Source of the DNA: Serratia surfactantfaciens
Lineage (GTDB): Bacteria; Pseudomonadota; Gammaproteobacteria; Enterobacterales; Enterobacteriaceae
Assembly (NCBI RefSeq): GCF_001642805.2
Contig: NZ_CP016948.1
Location: forward strand, 2,604,001 to 2,668,000
DNA length: 64,000 nt
Reading direction: 5' to 3'
Shown: positions 15,772 through 24,637 of the stretch, piece after piece
How the letters are laid out: each line of letters starts with the position of its first letter
Numbering within the stretch: the stretch's first letter is position 1
Translations under genes and position numbers: made by a program
Notes under the pieces: generated by a model
What the model saw: the letters and a program-made list of their open reading frames with translations, nothing else
Database searches by the model: none
Told to the model about the DNA's origin: nothing

Positions 15772-18357
15772 TCAGTCGAAATAAACACTTAAACTATCGT
15801 TCTCGACCATGAGTTGGATATTCTGCAGTTCCTGACCCGCCCGTTTGCGCTGCAGCACTTCATTGCTGATTGGCGGCAAAATCGCCTGCTGCAGCAGCGA
15901 CTCGACCGCTCTACCGCGCGAAGGATGGGCGCTGATGCGTTTGGCTATCCAGCCGGGAATGTCGCCTTCCAGCACCAGCGACACGCCCACTTCTTTGTGC
16001 AAACGTTGCTGTAAACGTGAAATCTGTTTGGTGGCGATATGGGTTATCGCTTCGGTGGAAAGCGGCACGTAAGGAATGACGTTCATGCGCGCCAACAGCG
16101 CCGCCGGGAAAAAGCGCGCCAGGACATCGTGCAGCATCGGGCGCAGCGCCTCGGTTTTCAGCTCCGGCGTTTCCGCCAGCGTCGCTTCTATTTCGCCGGC
16201 GCCGATGTTGCTCGTCATCAAAATAAAGCACTGGCGGAAGCTGATCATGCGGCCTTCGCCGTCCTCCATCACGCCCTTGTCAAAGACTTGATAGAACGCC
16301 TCATGAATGTCGGGATGTGCCTTGTCGAATTCGTCGAGCAGCACGATGGAATAAGGCTTGCGGCGCACCGCCTCCGTCAATTTGCCGCCCTTGCCGTAGC
16401 CGACATAGCCCGGCGGTGCCCCCTTCAGCGTGGAGACGGTGTGCGATTCCTGAAATTCGCTCATATTGAAGACGATCAGGTTGTGCGCGCCGCCGTACAT
16501 CGCCTCCGCCAGGGCGAACGCGGTCTCCGTTTTGCCGACGCCGCTCGGGCCGGACAGCATGAAAACGCCCAATGGCCGATCGTGCGCCTGAATGCCGGCG
16601 CGGGAGATCCTCACCGCCTGCGCGATTTCATCGATCGCCGTCTGCTGGCCGAAAATCTGGCGGCTCAGCAGTTGGTTAAGGTTGAGCGCATTGTCCAGAT
16701 CGCTTTGCAGCATGCGGCCGGTGGGAATGCCGGTCCAATCCGACAGCACCTCCGCCACGACGCGATCGTCCACCCACGGATACACCAACGGCAGGCCGCC
16801 GTCTTGCAGCTCGCCCAACTCGGTGGCCAGTTGCGGCAGACGCTCCGGCGACTGCCGCTCCGCCTCGAGCAAGGTGGTAACCGCCTGCTGCTCCTGTGCT
16901 TGTCGCCGACGCAGGGCGTCCAGCTCTCCCTCCATCTCGCTGAGCGTCTGCTGCAATTCGCTGATGCGAGTGGGCGCCAGACTGTCGAATCGGCTTTCTT
17001 CCTGCAGGCCGTTCAATTCGGTGCGCTTCACCGCCAGCCCGGCCTCGAGCGACTCGATTTTTTCAGGCTGCGCATGCTGGCTCAGCGCCACCCGCGCACA
17101 GGCGGTATCCAGCAGGCTGATGGCCTTGTCCGGCAGCTGCCGCGACGGCAGATGGCGCAGCGACAAATGCACCGCCGCCTGCAGCGCCGATTCGCGGATT
17201 TTGACGCTGTGGTGCTGTGCGAAATGCGGGGCGATGGCGCGCATCATGTTCACCGCATTCTCTTCGTCCGGCTCTGAAACCAACACGTACTGGAAGCGGC
17301 GCGTCAACGCGGCATCCGGCTCGATGAACTGTTTGTATTCCGACCAGGTGGTCGCCGCCACCATGCGCAGCGCTCCCCTGGCCAGCATGGGTTTCAGCAG
17401 GTTGACGGCGTCGCCGGTGCCGGCCTGCCCGCCGGCGCCCACCAGCGTATGCGCCTCATCGCAGAACAGGATCACCGGCACGGCCGAATGCGCAATGGCG
17501 TCGATCAGCGCTTTCAGACGTGATTCGAACTCCCCGCGCATGCTCGCCCCGGCCTGCATGCGCCCCAGATCCAAAGACAGCAGCCGGGCGCCCTGCAGCA
17601 GCGGCGGCACCTGTCCTTGCGCTATCTTGCAGGCCAGCGCTTCCGCCACCGCCGTTTTGCCGACCCCGGCTTCGCCCACCAAAATCGGGTTGTTCTGCCG
17701 ACGGCGCAGCAAAATGTCGATCACCTGACGCAGCTCCGCCTCGCGGCCAATCACCGGATCGATTTCACCGTCGCGCGCCTGGCGAGTCAGGTCGGCGCAC
17801 CATTTATCGAGTATCTCGACCGTCTCGGACGCATCCGGCGCATCGCCGTGGGCGCTGTAGACTTCATCTTCTTCTTCCTCATGCTCGACGGACTCCGCCA
17901 GAATCGCCGGATAATCGTCGAACAGCTGCGGGATCGGCAGTTTTTTGAATTCGTCGCTCAGCCGGTACAGACTGCGCTGCAGCGTGGGATCCTGCAGAAT
18001 GCCGACCAGGATATGGATGGTGCGCACGCCGCCGGACGGCGTTTCGGCGAGCTGGCTCATCAGCAGGCCCCTTTCCACCACCGTTTCCAATTGCGTCGAC
18101 AGATCCACCACCGCATTCGTGCGGTTCGGCAAGGTATGCAGAATGCGATCCAACGCATCGCTGATGCGCTGACTATTGATGGCGTAGTGCGCCAGGATCA
18201 GCGGCAGGTCGCCGCGCTCCTTGTCCACCAGGACTTTCAGCCAGTGTTCAAGCTCCACGTATTCGTGCCTGAAGGTCCGGCACAGCTTGGTCGCTTCAAC
18301 GAAGGACTGATAAGCAAAGTGGCCCAATCGCGAAAAAAGACGTTCTCGTTGATACAC
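15772..18357 (-). CDS. tssH: T6SS sheath-recycling AAA+ ATPase TssH (ClpV)
   Basis: ClpV disassembles contracted TssB/TssC sheath. The 861-residue protein has the ClpV N-domain (residues 1-145), an acidic linker (EHEEEEDEV near 159-167), and two AAA+ modules. The first has Walker A GEAGVGKT at about 228-235 and a Walker B ending FCDEAH. The second has GPSGVGKTE near 602 and Walker B IVLLDEFDKAH. The coiled-coil insertion between them (about 440-520) is the ClpB/ClpV middle domain. It is transcribed 16 bases after tssG. Confidence 0.96.
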   Translation of the reverse strand: MYQRERLFSRLGHFAYQSFVEATKLCRTFRHEYVELEHWLKVLVDKERGDLPLILAHYAINSQRISDALDRILHTLPNRTNAVVDLSTQLETVVERGLLMSQLAETPSGGVRTIHILVGILQDPTLQRSLYRLSDEFKKLPIPQLFDDYPAILAESVEHEEEEDEVYSAHGDAPDASETVEILDKWCADLTRQARDGEIDPVIGREAELRQVIDILLRRRQNNPILVGEAGVGKTAVAEALACKIAQGQVPPLLQGARLLSLDLGRMQAGASMRGEFESRLKALIDAIAHSAVPVILFCDEAHTLVGAGGQAGTGDAVNLLKPMLARGALRMVAATTWSEYKQFIEPDAALTRRFQYVLVSEPDEENAVNMMRAIAPHFAQHHSVKIRESALQAAVHLSLRHLPSRQLPDKAISLLDTACARVALSQHAQPEKIESLEAGLAVKRTELNGLQEESRFDSLAPTRISELQQTLSEMEGELDALRRRQAQEQQAVTTLLEAERQSPERLPQLATELGELQDGGLPLVYPWVDDRVVAEVLSDWTGIPTGRMLQSDLDNALNLNQLLSRQIFGQQTAIDEIAQAVRISRAGIQAHDRPLGVFMLSGPSGVGKTETAFALAEAMYGGAHNLIVFNMSEFQESHTVSTLKGAPPGYVGYGKGGKLTEAVRRKPYSIVLLDEFDKAHPDIHEAFYQVFDKGVMEDGEGRMISFRQCFILMTSNIGAGEIEATLAETPELKTEALRPMLHDVLARFFPAALLARMNVIPYVPLSTEAITHIATKQISRLQQRLHKEVGVSLVLEGDIPGWIAKRISAHPSRGRAVESLLQQAILPPISNEVLQRKRAGQELQNIQLMVENDSLSVYFD

Positions 18358-18373
18358 CTTAAATTTCCTTATA

Positions 18374-19402
18374 TTAAGTTGTTGATTGATAAACCAGCTG
18401 CCTAAACGTCCCTGTCTTAGGTTTCAGCCAGCTGTCTTTACTCAGCGACTTGCCGCCCAGCTGCGCCGCCATGCCCGGCTCCGTGGCGATCAGCAGGCTG
18501 ACGTCCAGCATCAGCTGATGGCTCGTGAAGTCATGACAGATACTCACCAGCGCCTGCAGCCGCCGGCTGCCGCGCTGATACTGCTGGTAATGCGGGGCCC
18601 CCAGCGGCCCGATTTGAATATGCGCGCCGTATTGGGCATCGAAAAAGCGGCTGCCAATGCGCGTGCGACCCAACTTGCCCAGCTTTTGACTGCCGCTTTT
18701 TTTGCCGTCGTCGATCCACTTGGCGTAGCGCGGCGTAATGGTGATGGGAACGGCGAAATAGGCCGTCAGCATCTTGGTCAACTGCCGCAGCGAGCGACGC
18801 CCCGGCAGATAAGTGCCGGGATAGGCTTCGCGCAGACGCTGGATATGCGGGTTTACCGTCAACGCCGTATCGACGCCCACCGTCTGACGCAAATGATGCA
18901 AGAACGGGTTTTTGTCATCGTCGTGATCATGGCCGATCATCGCCTTCAACTGCGCCCAGGCCCGGTAGTGCAAGACGGCGAAGCGCTGGCTGACGATGCC
19001 GACGAACTGCTGGAACGCCTGATTGCGCCGGGCGATGACTTCGGTGCGAGCGTGCTCGGTCACATGGATCGGCAGCGGGCCGTAAGGGGCGAACATGCCG
19101 AAATGCCGCGCCTGAATCAGCACCTGCGTCGGGCGTTGCACGATGGAGGCGATTTCGCGCGAGGCAAACGCCATATCCGCCGGCTGGGTGATGCAGAGCC
19201 TTTCGCGGCTGCGATCGTTGGAGACGCCGAGCCGCGGCGCATCCGGCTGCGCGCGTTCGATACGCCGCAGCAACTCGAAAAAATCCTGCCGATTGGACAG
19301 CCCGCGGATTTCGGCCTGGCCCAGGCTTTCGCCTTGCGCCCCCGTCGCCGGCGCCGGCTCCAACGACAGCGCCGTTTCGCGCATCAACGACATATCAGCC
19401 AT
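18374..19402 (-). CDS. tssG: T6SS baseplate protein TssG
   Basis: TssG forms the baseplate wedge with TssE, TssF and TssK. The ATG at 19402 (MADMSLMRETALSLEPAPAT) is preferred because it overlaps the tssF stop by eight bases (the tssF TGA lies inside ATGGCTGA) with a G-rich site upstream. A longer frame to 19438 would lie inside tssF. The 342-residue product contains the family signature region QDFFELLRRIERAQPDAPRL near residue 38. The basic loop KKSGSQKLGKLG appears near 250. Confidence 0.94.
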   Translation of the reverse strand: MADMSLMRETALSLEPAPATGAQGESLGQAEIRGLSNRQDFFELLRRIERAQPDAPRLGVSNDRSRERLCITQPADMAFASREIASIVQRPTQVLIQARHFGMFAPYGPLPIHVTEHARTEVIARRNQAFQQFVGIVSQRFAVLHYRAWAQLKAMIGHDHDDDKNPFLHHLRQTVGVDTALTVNPHIQRLREAYPGTYLPGRRSLRQLTKMLTAYFAVPITITPRYAKWIDDGKKSGSQKLGKLGRTRIGSRFFDAQYGAHIQIGPLGAPHYQQYQRGSRRLQALVSICHDFTSHQLMLDVSLLIATEPGMAAQLGGKSLSKDSWLKPKTGTFRQLVYQSTT

Positions 19403-21236
19403 AGTAGAGCGCCCCCCAGTCGGCGTGGGTTTCCCCATCCAGCAACAGCTTCATGCTCAACGTTTGGTTCAAATCGCCGTATTGGCTGAGCGCGTGGTGC
19501 AATATTTTGCCGAACAGATAGGCGCCGTGGTCGGCATGATGGTTGGCGCTCAAGTTGACGGCGATCTCGGCCCCGCGGATCCAGGCGAGCGGCCCCGGCC
19601 CCTGATTGCGTTCGAAGTGGTGCTCCACCCAGGCATTTTTGATGCTGGCGATGCGTTTACGCTGGCTGGAGTCATCCTGATGGCAGAACAACGACAGCCA
19701 ATCGCGCAACAGCGCCGAACAATCCTGAACGTCCGGGCGCGCATGGCGCAAAGGATTGGAGGCCAGCATCTGAATCGCTTGCCACGCCTGGCTGATGTTG
19801 GGCACCGCGACAGGGTTGCTCGGGTAGCGGACGATCTCCACCTGGTGGATCGGCATCGCCGTTTCCAGTTGGAAATGTGGTTGCTGAAGGTGCGCAGGCA
19901 CCAGATGCCGTTCGCAGACCAGCGCCTCGACGCTGAGCGACGTGATGTCGTCGATGTCGATACCGCTTTTGCCCGGCGAAATGGCGATGAAAGTATCTTC
20001 GTTGGGCAGGTGCGGGTTGTTGTATTTGGATGGCGACGGCTCGCGACGACGCTGCAGCGTATAACCCGCCGGCTCCCGTTCACAGTCGTAATGCACATCG
20101 GCCTGCAGCGAAGAGAAAATCACCGGGTTGCCGTCCGGCAACATGCCTTTCACCTGTTTAACGCTATGTATCTCATACAGCGAGGTGTTCAAACGGTCGA
20201 CCACCAGCTGGTGCTCGGTGCGCTCACCCGTCAACAGCACCGGCGAGCAATGGCGGCGATACAGGTTGATGACCGGGGTCGCGAAAAGATGAAAATCCCT
20301 GGCGTTGACGCGACCGATCAGAGTCAGTGGGCGTTGCTCAAGAGCAAACAAGATCTCGAACTCATGGACGCGTTCGCATTGACGCAGAAAATCCTGTACG
20401 CCATGCAGCTCGAGGCTGAAGAAGCGGCTCGGTGCCGCAAAGTATTCGCGCATCAGCCGGTTGCCGGGCAATTCCCCTACCGCGGTGGGCAACAATGCCT
20501 CTTCGTCGCCGACGCCGCCCAGGCGCAGGCTTTCCGGTTGCAGGACTTTGACGATCGGCCGGTCATCGTTTTTCGCCCATAGCACGATGCGCAAGGTGCG
20601 ATTAAGCAGCGCGGCCATCAGTTGATTGGCCCGCACCGTATCTTCCGCCAACGTCAGGTGCAAGGGTTCGAGGTCCAGTTCCGAGACGGGCAACACGCCG
20701 TGCGTGGTCAGGCCGATTCTGACGTAGGCTGAACAATCTTGCATATGCCTGGCGGCGCCGTCAGGCAGATGGTGAGGCGGCAAAATTTCACATTCCGCCA
20801 ATGAAATCTCAACGGGCTGCACTTTAATATGCCGCGCCGTGGTGAAGGTGGCGGGTTTGTTGTTCAGCGAGATATCGTTGAGGGTCATTCGGCTTCCCCG
20901 CGGCAGATCGACCTGGCTGTGCCACTGGGGGAAAGAGAGATCGGGCTTAATCGCGACGGTGGCGATCGCGGGAACGGGCGTGTACCACAAGGGCGCCAGG
21001 CGAGAAAGCATTTGCAAGGCAAATTCTGGCTGCTCGTTGTTCAGTTTTTCCTGGATGCGGGTGCAAAGAAAAGCGGAGCCCTCCAACAGACGCTCGACGA
21101 AGGGATCCAGCACGCCGTCGATATGCATGCCCAAATGCTGAGCGACCTGAGGATGAGAAGAGGCAAATTGACGACCGGCCTCGCGAAAATAACGCAGCTC
21201 ATCATTATATAATTGGAGAAAGCGCTCACTGAACAT
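19395..21236 (-). CDS. tssF: T6SS baseplate protein TssF
   Basis: The 613-residue product begins MFSERFLQLYNDELRYFREA, the usual TssF start, followed by AGRQFASSHPQVAQHLG. I start at the ATG at 21236 because AGAGG sits five bases upstream; a GTG two codons earlier overlaps that site. The protein is the large wedge subunit, two copies of which pair with one TssG. It lies 11 bases after tssE and overlaps tssG. Confidence 0.95.
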   Translation of the reverse strand: MFSERFLQLYNDELRYFREAGRQFASSHPQVAQHLGMHIDGVLDPFVERLLEGSAFLCTRIQEKLNNEQPEFALQMLSRLAPLWYTPVPAIATVAIKPDLSFPQWHSQVDLPRGSRMTLNDISLNNKPATFTTARHIKVQPVEISLAECEILPPHHLPDGAARHMQDCSAYVRIGLTTHGVLPVSELDLEPLHLTLAEDTVRANQLMAALLNRTLRIVLWAKNDDRPIVKVLQPESLRLGGVGDEEALLPTAVGELPGNRLMREYFAAPSRFFSLELHGVQDFLRQCERVHEFEILFALEQRPLTLIGRVNARDFHLFATPVINLYRRHCSPVLLTGERTEHQLVVDRLNTSLYEIHSVKQVKGMLPDGNPVIFSSLQADVHYDCEREPAGYTLQRRREPSPSKYNNPHLPNEDTFIAISPGKSGIDIDDITSLSVEALVCERHLVPAHLQQPHFQLETAMPIHQVEIVRYPSNPVAVPNISQAWQAIQMLASNPLRHARPDVQDCSALLRDWLSLFCHQDDSSQRKRIASIKNAWVEHHFERNQGPGPLAWIRGAEIAVNLSANHHADHGAYLFGKILHHALSQYGDLNQTLSMKLLLDGETHADWGALYYG

Positions 21237-21247
21237 AGTCACCTCTA

Positions 21248-21694
21248 TTAATCAAATACGTGTACGGCGCCACAGGAATAATCAAGAGCTATGCGCAAAT
21301 TAACCAGCATTTCGTCGCCCGGTAATGAGCAAGTGCCATAGATATCAAATAAGATTGCCAATACATACGATTGACGTTCATTCACGACCGGCACCACGCG
21401 AATCGTTTTCGGATCCAATCTCGGCTCAAAAGAAGTAATAATTCTTTGTATATGCCTCGCCAACGTTAGCGGATCGGTATTAATGGGTATTCGTTGGCTC
21501 AGCGACGGCAGACCATAATTCAATACCGAGCTTTCGCTATGCGCATAATCGTGAAGTTTTAAATCTGCGCTGCGCGATGCGTCATTCAGTAAAAATTCGA
21601 TATCACGCACCAGGACGCGCCGCCAATTATCGGCGCTGCCGCTTTGATTTCTCACGCTGAGCTTATCGAATAGCATGGGCAATGACGCTTTCAT
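21248..21694 (-). CDS. tssE: T6SS baseplate protein TssE (gp25-like)
   Basis: The 148-residue protein belongs to the gp25/TssE family. It contains the conserved SVLNYGLPSLSQ segment and a following IRRxExR-type region (here ARHIQRIITSFEPRLDPKTI). It starts sheath polymerisation at the baseplate. A ribosome-binding site (GAGGTG) precedes the ATG. The gene lies 82 bases downstream of hcp; that gap contains a strong stem-loop (21719-21746). Confidence 0.94.
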   Translation of the reverse strand: MKASLPMLFDKLSVRNQSGSADNWRRVLVRDIEFLLNDASRSADLKLHDYAHSESSVLNYGLPSLSQRIPINTDPLTLARHIQRIITSFEPRLDPKTIRVVPVVNERQSYVLAILFDIYGTCSLPGDEMLVNLRIALDYSCGAVHVFD

Positions 21695-21718
21695 TTAACA
21701 CCTCGCGGTAATGATTGT

Positions 21719-21746
21719 GTCTGCCCGCAAGGTTCTGCGGGCAGAC
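21719..21746 (-). promoter_or_regulatory. perfect 10-bp stem-loop between hcp and tssE
   Basis: GTCTGCCCGC and GCGGGCAGAC are perfectly complementary around an eight-base loop, and no T run follows on the reverse strand. Placed just after the hcp stop in a leftward operon, it is well suited to stabilise the hcp end of a processed mRNA or to reduce read-through. That would raise Hcp above the baseplate proteins. The structure is seen; the role is inferred. Confidence 0.7.
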
Positions 21747-21776
21747 GGCCTGCAATAAGTGTTATGACATCAATGA

Positions 21777-22301
21777 TCAGATACGGGCATTAAGCTTGAG
21801 GTCATACCCCGTCTTAATCACCGCACCCATGGAGCCATCGTTGTTTTGCTCTTTGTACTCAACTTCGATACGTGCGAAATTCAGCTTGATAACATCGGTT
21901 GGCAGCACGGTATCGATTTCAGTACCGATGGTGGAGTTCAGCGGCATATTGCCCACGGTCTTGAATGAGGAAACCAGGCAGTTACTGAAGGTCACGGCAA
22001 TAAAATCTTGCTGACCCTGGCCTGATTTACGGCAAACAAGTTTTGCCTGAGGAATATGTTCGCCGGTGGCGCACATCAGAAACAGCTTGGGCGAAGCCTT
22101 ATTACTTACCATGCGAAACTCAAAGTCTTTCATTTCGACTTTGCCGGACCCACCGCCGCTGCCGAATCCCCAGCGCCCGGCATTTTCCTCCGCCCATTGC
22201 CAGGCTTGCAGCTGAATCCATCCCGGATAGGTTTGGTCAGGGGATTCGCCGTCTACACCCTCAATCTTCAAAAAATAGTCTACTAATGCTTTAGTGCTCA
22301 T
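21777..22301 (-). CDS. hcp: T6SS inner-tube protein Hcp (TssD)
   Basis: The 174-residue Hcp starts MSTKALVDYFLKIEGVDGES, then has the family-typical GWIQLQAWQWAEENAGRW and GSGGGSGKVEMKDFEF blocks. It builds the hexameric tube expelled by the sheath and is the most abundant secreted product of such systems. No C-terminal toxin extension is present. It has 230 bases of upstream non-coding DNA, so it probably has its own promoter, and a stabilising stem-loop downstream. Confidence 0.96.
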   Translation of the reverse strand: MSTKALVDYFLKIEGVDGESPDQTYPGWIQLQAWQWAEENAGRWGFGSGGGSGKVEMKDFEFRMVSNKASPKLFLMCATGEHIPQAKLVCRKSGQGQQDFIAVTFSNCLVSSFKTVGNMPLNSTIGTEIDTVLPTDVIKLNFARIEVEYKEQNNDGSMGAVIKTGYDLKLNARI

Positions 22302-22532
22302 TTTTGTCTCCTTGACTGATAGGTCCTACTACGTTAATTGAAATATCCACTCAGATAAGTCGTTATATTGCCAACGCAATCATTGAAATAGCGGAAATGG
22401 GAATCCATCAGCCATCAATAAATAGCCATGACGCAGAGAATAACGCCGCTAAATTTCAACGAAATATCAATTCACACTCACGCCATTTAATAATAGGCGT
22501 CGGCAATATCCAAACCAATGACCAGCCGTAAC
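22302..22532 (-). promoter_or_regulatory. AT-rich leader and probable promoter region of hcp
   Basis: This is the largest gap inside the T6SS cluster (about 230 bases) and is markedly AT-rich compared with its neighbours. It directly precedes hcp, whose ribosome-binding site (AAGGAGACAAAA) is strong. I see no clear terminator after tssC and cannot fix a -10/-35 pair with certainty. An internal hcp promoter is an inference from spacing and composition. Confidence 0.4.
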
Positions 22533-24059
22533 TTATCTGCTCCCATCTTTTTTGGCTGACGGAAGTTTTGATACAAGTCGCAAGGACACGGTCATGCCTT
22601 CCAACTGGTAATGCGGGCGCAAATAGAAATGTGCGCGGTAATAACCCGGATCGTCTTCAACATCCTCAACGCGAACTTCGGCGGCGGCCAATGGACGACG
22701 CGCTTTCGTCGCCTCCGTCGACACGGAAGGATCGCCATCGACGTAATTCATCAGCCAGTCATTCAGCCACAGCTGCATATCGTCTCTGGAACGGAAAGAA
22801 CCGATTTTGTCGCGTACGATGCATTTCAAATAGTGCGCGAATCGGCACGTGGCGAAAATGTACGGCAGCCGGGAGGAAAGCTTGGCGTTGGCCGTCGCAT
22901 CCGGATCTTCGTATTTCGCCGGGGCATGCATGGTGCAAGAACCGATAAAGGCAGCGAAATCAGAATGCTTGCGATAAACCAAAGGCAAGAACCCGGCGTC
23001 TGACAGCTCCTGTTCACGCCGATCGGAAATGGCGACCTCCGTCGGACACGTCAACTCATAACCGCCCTCATCAGAAGGAAACGCGTAGGCGGGCAGTTCT
23101 TCTACCGAGCCGCCGGATTCGATGCCGCGGATTTTCGAGCACCAACCGTACTCATGGAAGGCGCGGTTGATGTTCACGCCCATCGCATACGCCGAGTTAG
23201 CCCAGGAGAAATCATCATCCATATCCGGCCGGACGGCCTCCTCGAAAGCGAACTCTTCGATCGGGTTGGTCTTGGCACCGTAAGGCAAACGCGACAGGAA
23301 GCGCGGCATGGTCAGCACCAGATAACGCGAATCGTTGCTTTCGCGCAGGCGGCGCCAGGAGGCATACTCCGGCGTGGTGAAAATCTTGCCGATATCCCGC
23401 GGGTTGCCCAGTTCGTTCCACTTGCTCATCTGCAACAGCGACGGCGAAGCGGCGGAAATAAACGGACAGTGCGAGGCGGCGGAAATTTTCGCCAGCTCCG
23501 TCAGCAGCGTCACGCTCATCGGGCTGTGATCGAACTCAAAATCGCCGATGATGCAACCGAACGGCTCGCCACCGAACTGGCCATACTCTTGTTCGTAAAT
23601 TTGTTTGAACACCGGGCTTTGATCCCAGGCCGATCCTCGATAGCGCCGCAGATTGCGCGTCAACTCATCCTGGCTGATATTCAATACCCGAATCTTCAGC
23701 GTTTCGCTGACGTTGGTGTTATCGACCAGATAACTCAGACCTTGCCAGGCGGACTCCAGCTTCTGGAACTCCTTATGGTGCAAGATATTGTTCATCTGCT
23801 GCGACAGCTGCTCATCGATCTGGGCGATCAACGATTCAATGGTCAATACGACATCCTGGCTGACCTTTACCTTGCCTTGGTTGGCATATTCGGACAGCGT
23901 GCCGATGGCCCGACGAACCGCTTCTGAGGCCTCGTTCGTTCTCGGCCGGAATGAACGCTTGAGCAGACCGTCAAGCTCATTTTCCGTTTCCTGCGTTTCA
24001 ACTTCAGCGACCGCCGTTGCCTGCTGTTTAGCTGAATAGCGTCGTTGCCTCGCTCTCAT
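22533..24059 (-). CDS. tssC: T6SS sheath large subunit TssC (VipB)
   Basis: The 508-residue protein has the long TssC form. A charged N-terminal tail ends near residue 30, then RPRTNEASEAVRRAIGTLSE. The conserved core includes FQKLESAWQGLSYLVDNTNV and QFGGEPFGCIIGDFEFDHSP. It co-assembles with TssB into the contractile sheath. The start overlaps the tssB stop by four bases (ATGA), and a GGAG/AGGA-rich site precedes it. Confidence 0.96.
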   Translation of the reverse strand: MRARQRRYSAKQQATAVAEVETQETENELDGLLKRSFRPRTNEASEAVRRAIGTLSEYANQGKVKVSQDVVLTIESLIAQIDEQLSQQMNNILHHKEFQKLESAWQGLSYLVDNTNVSETLKIRVLNISQDELTRNLRRYRGSAWDQSPVFKQIYEQEYGQFGGEPFGCIIGDFEFDHSPMSVTLLTELAKISAASHCPFISAASPSLLQMSKWNELGNPRDIGKIFTTPEYASWRRLRESNDSRYLVLTMPRFLSRLPYGAKTNPIEEFAFEEAVRPDMDDDFSWANSAYAMGVNINRAFHEYGWCSKIRGIESGGSVEELPAYAFPSDEGGYELTCPTEVAISDRREQELSDAGFLPLVYRKHSDFAAFIGSCTMHAPAKYEDPDATANAKLSSRLPYIFATCRFAHYLKCIVRDKIGSFRSRDDMQLWLNDWLMNYVDGDPSVSTEATKARRPLAAAEVRVEDVEDDPGYYRAHFYLRPHYQLEGMTVSLRLVSKLPSAKKDGSR

Positions 24060-24613
24060 TCCTCATCTCCTTTATTGCCCGAATCCTGCACATCCTGTTC
24101 CGCATCCGCGACCGTTTTGCGTGCATCCGTCACCAAGCGATGCAGAAAATCGGGCTTCTCCAGCAGATTCTTCACCACCTCTTCCGCGCTGGATTTACCA
24201 TCCATATACGTGATGAGCTCCGTGAGATGTTCCCGGGCTTCCAGCAGACGTTGCATTTGCGGAACCCGTTTGGCGATGGCGCCAGGCGTAAAATCCTCCA
24301 TCGATTCAAACTCTAATTCCACATCCAGCAGCGCATCGTCTTCGCTCAGGGTATTCTCCACGTAAAATTGAAGACGAGGTTTAATGGCGCGCATGCGATC
24401 GTTGAAATTGTCCTGATCGAACGTCAGGAATTTCCGCTCTTCGATCGGCAGCAAAGGTTTTTTCCGATGCCCAGAGAGATCGGACATGACCCCCGTGACG
24501 AAAGGTAACTCTACTTTCTTTTGCGAACCGTAGAGCTCTACGTCATATTCAATTTGCACGCGGGGCGCGTTATTTTTACCGATAAATTTCTGAGAGCTTG
24601 AGTCCTTAGCCAT
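24056..24613 (-). CDS. tssB: T6SS sheath small subunit TssB (VipA)
   Basis: The 185-residue product begins MAKDSSSQKFIGKNNAPRVQ and continues with the diagnostic QIEYDVELYGSQKKVELPFV. The family motif GVMSDLSGH and the ERKFLTFDQDNFNDRM block follow. Paired with TssC it makes the sheath; its C-terminal helical region is acidic (DAEQDVQDSGNKGDEE). It lies 24 bases after tssA. Confidence 0.96.
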   Translation of the reverse strand: MAKDSSSQKFIGKNNAPRVQIEYDVELYGSQKKVELPFVTGVMSDLSGHRKKPLLPIEERKFLTFDQDNFNDRMRAIKPRLQFYVENTLSEDDALLDVELEFESMEDFTPGAIAKRVPQMQRLLEAREHLTELITYMDGKSSAEEVVKNLLEKPDFLHRLVTDARKTVADAEQDVQDSGNKGDEE

Positions 24614-24637
24614 TGGAAAACTCCTTTGTGAGAAAAA

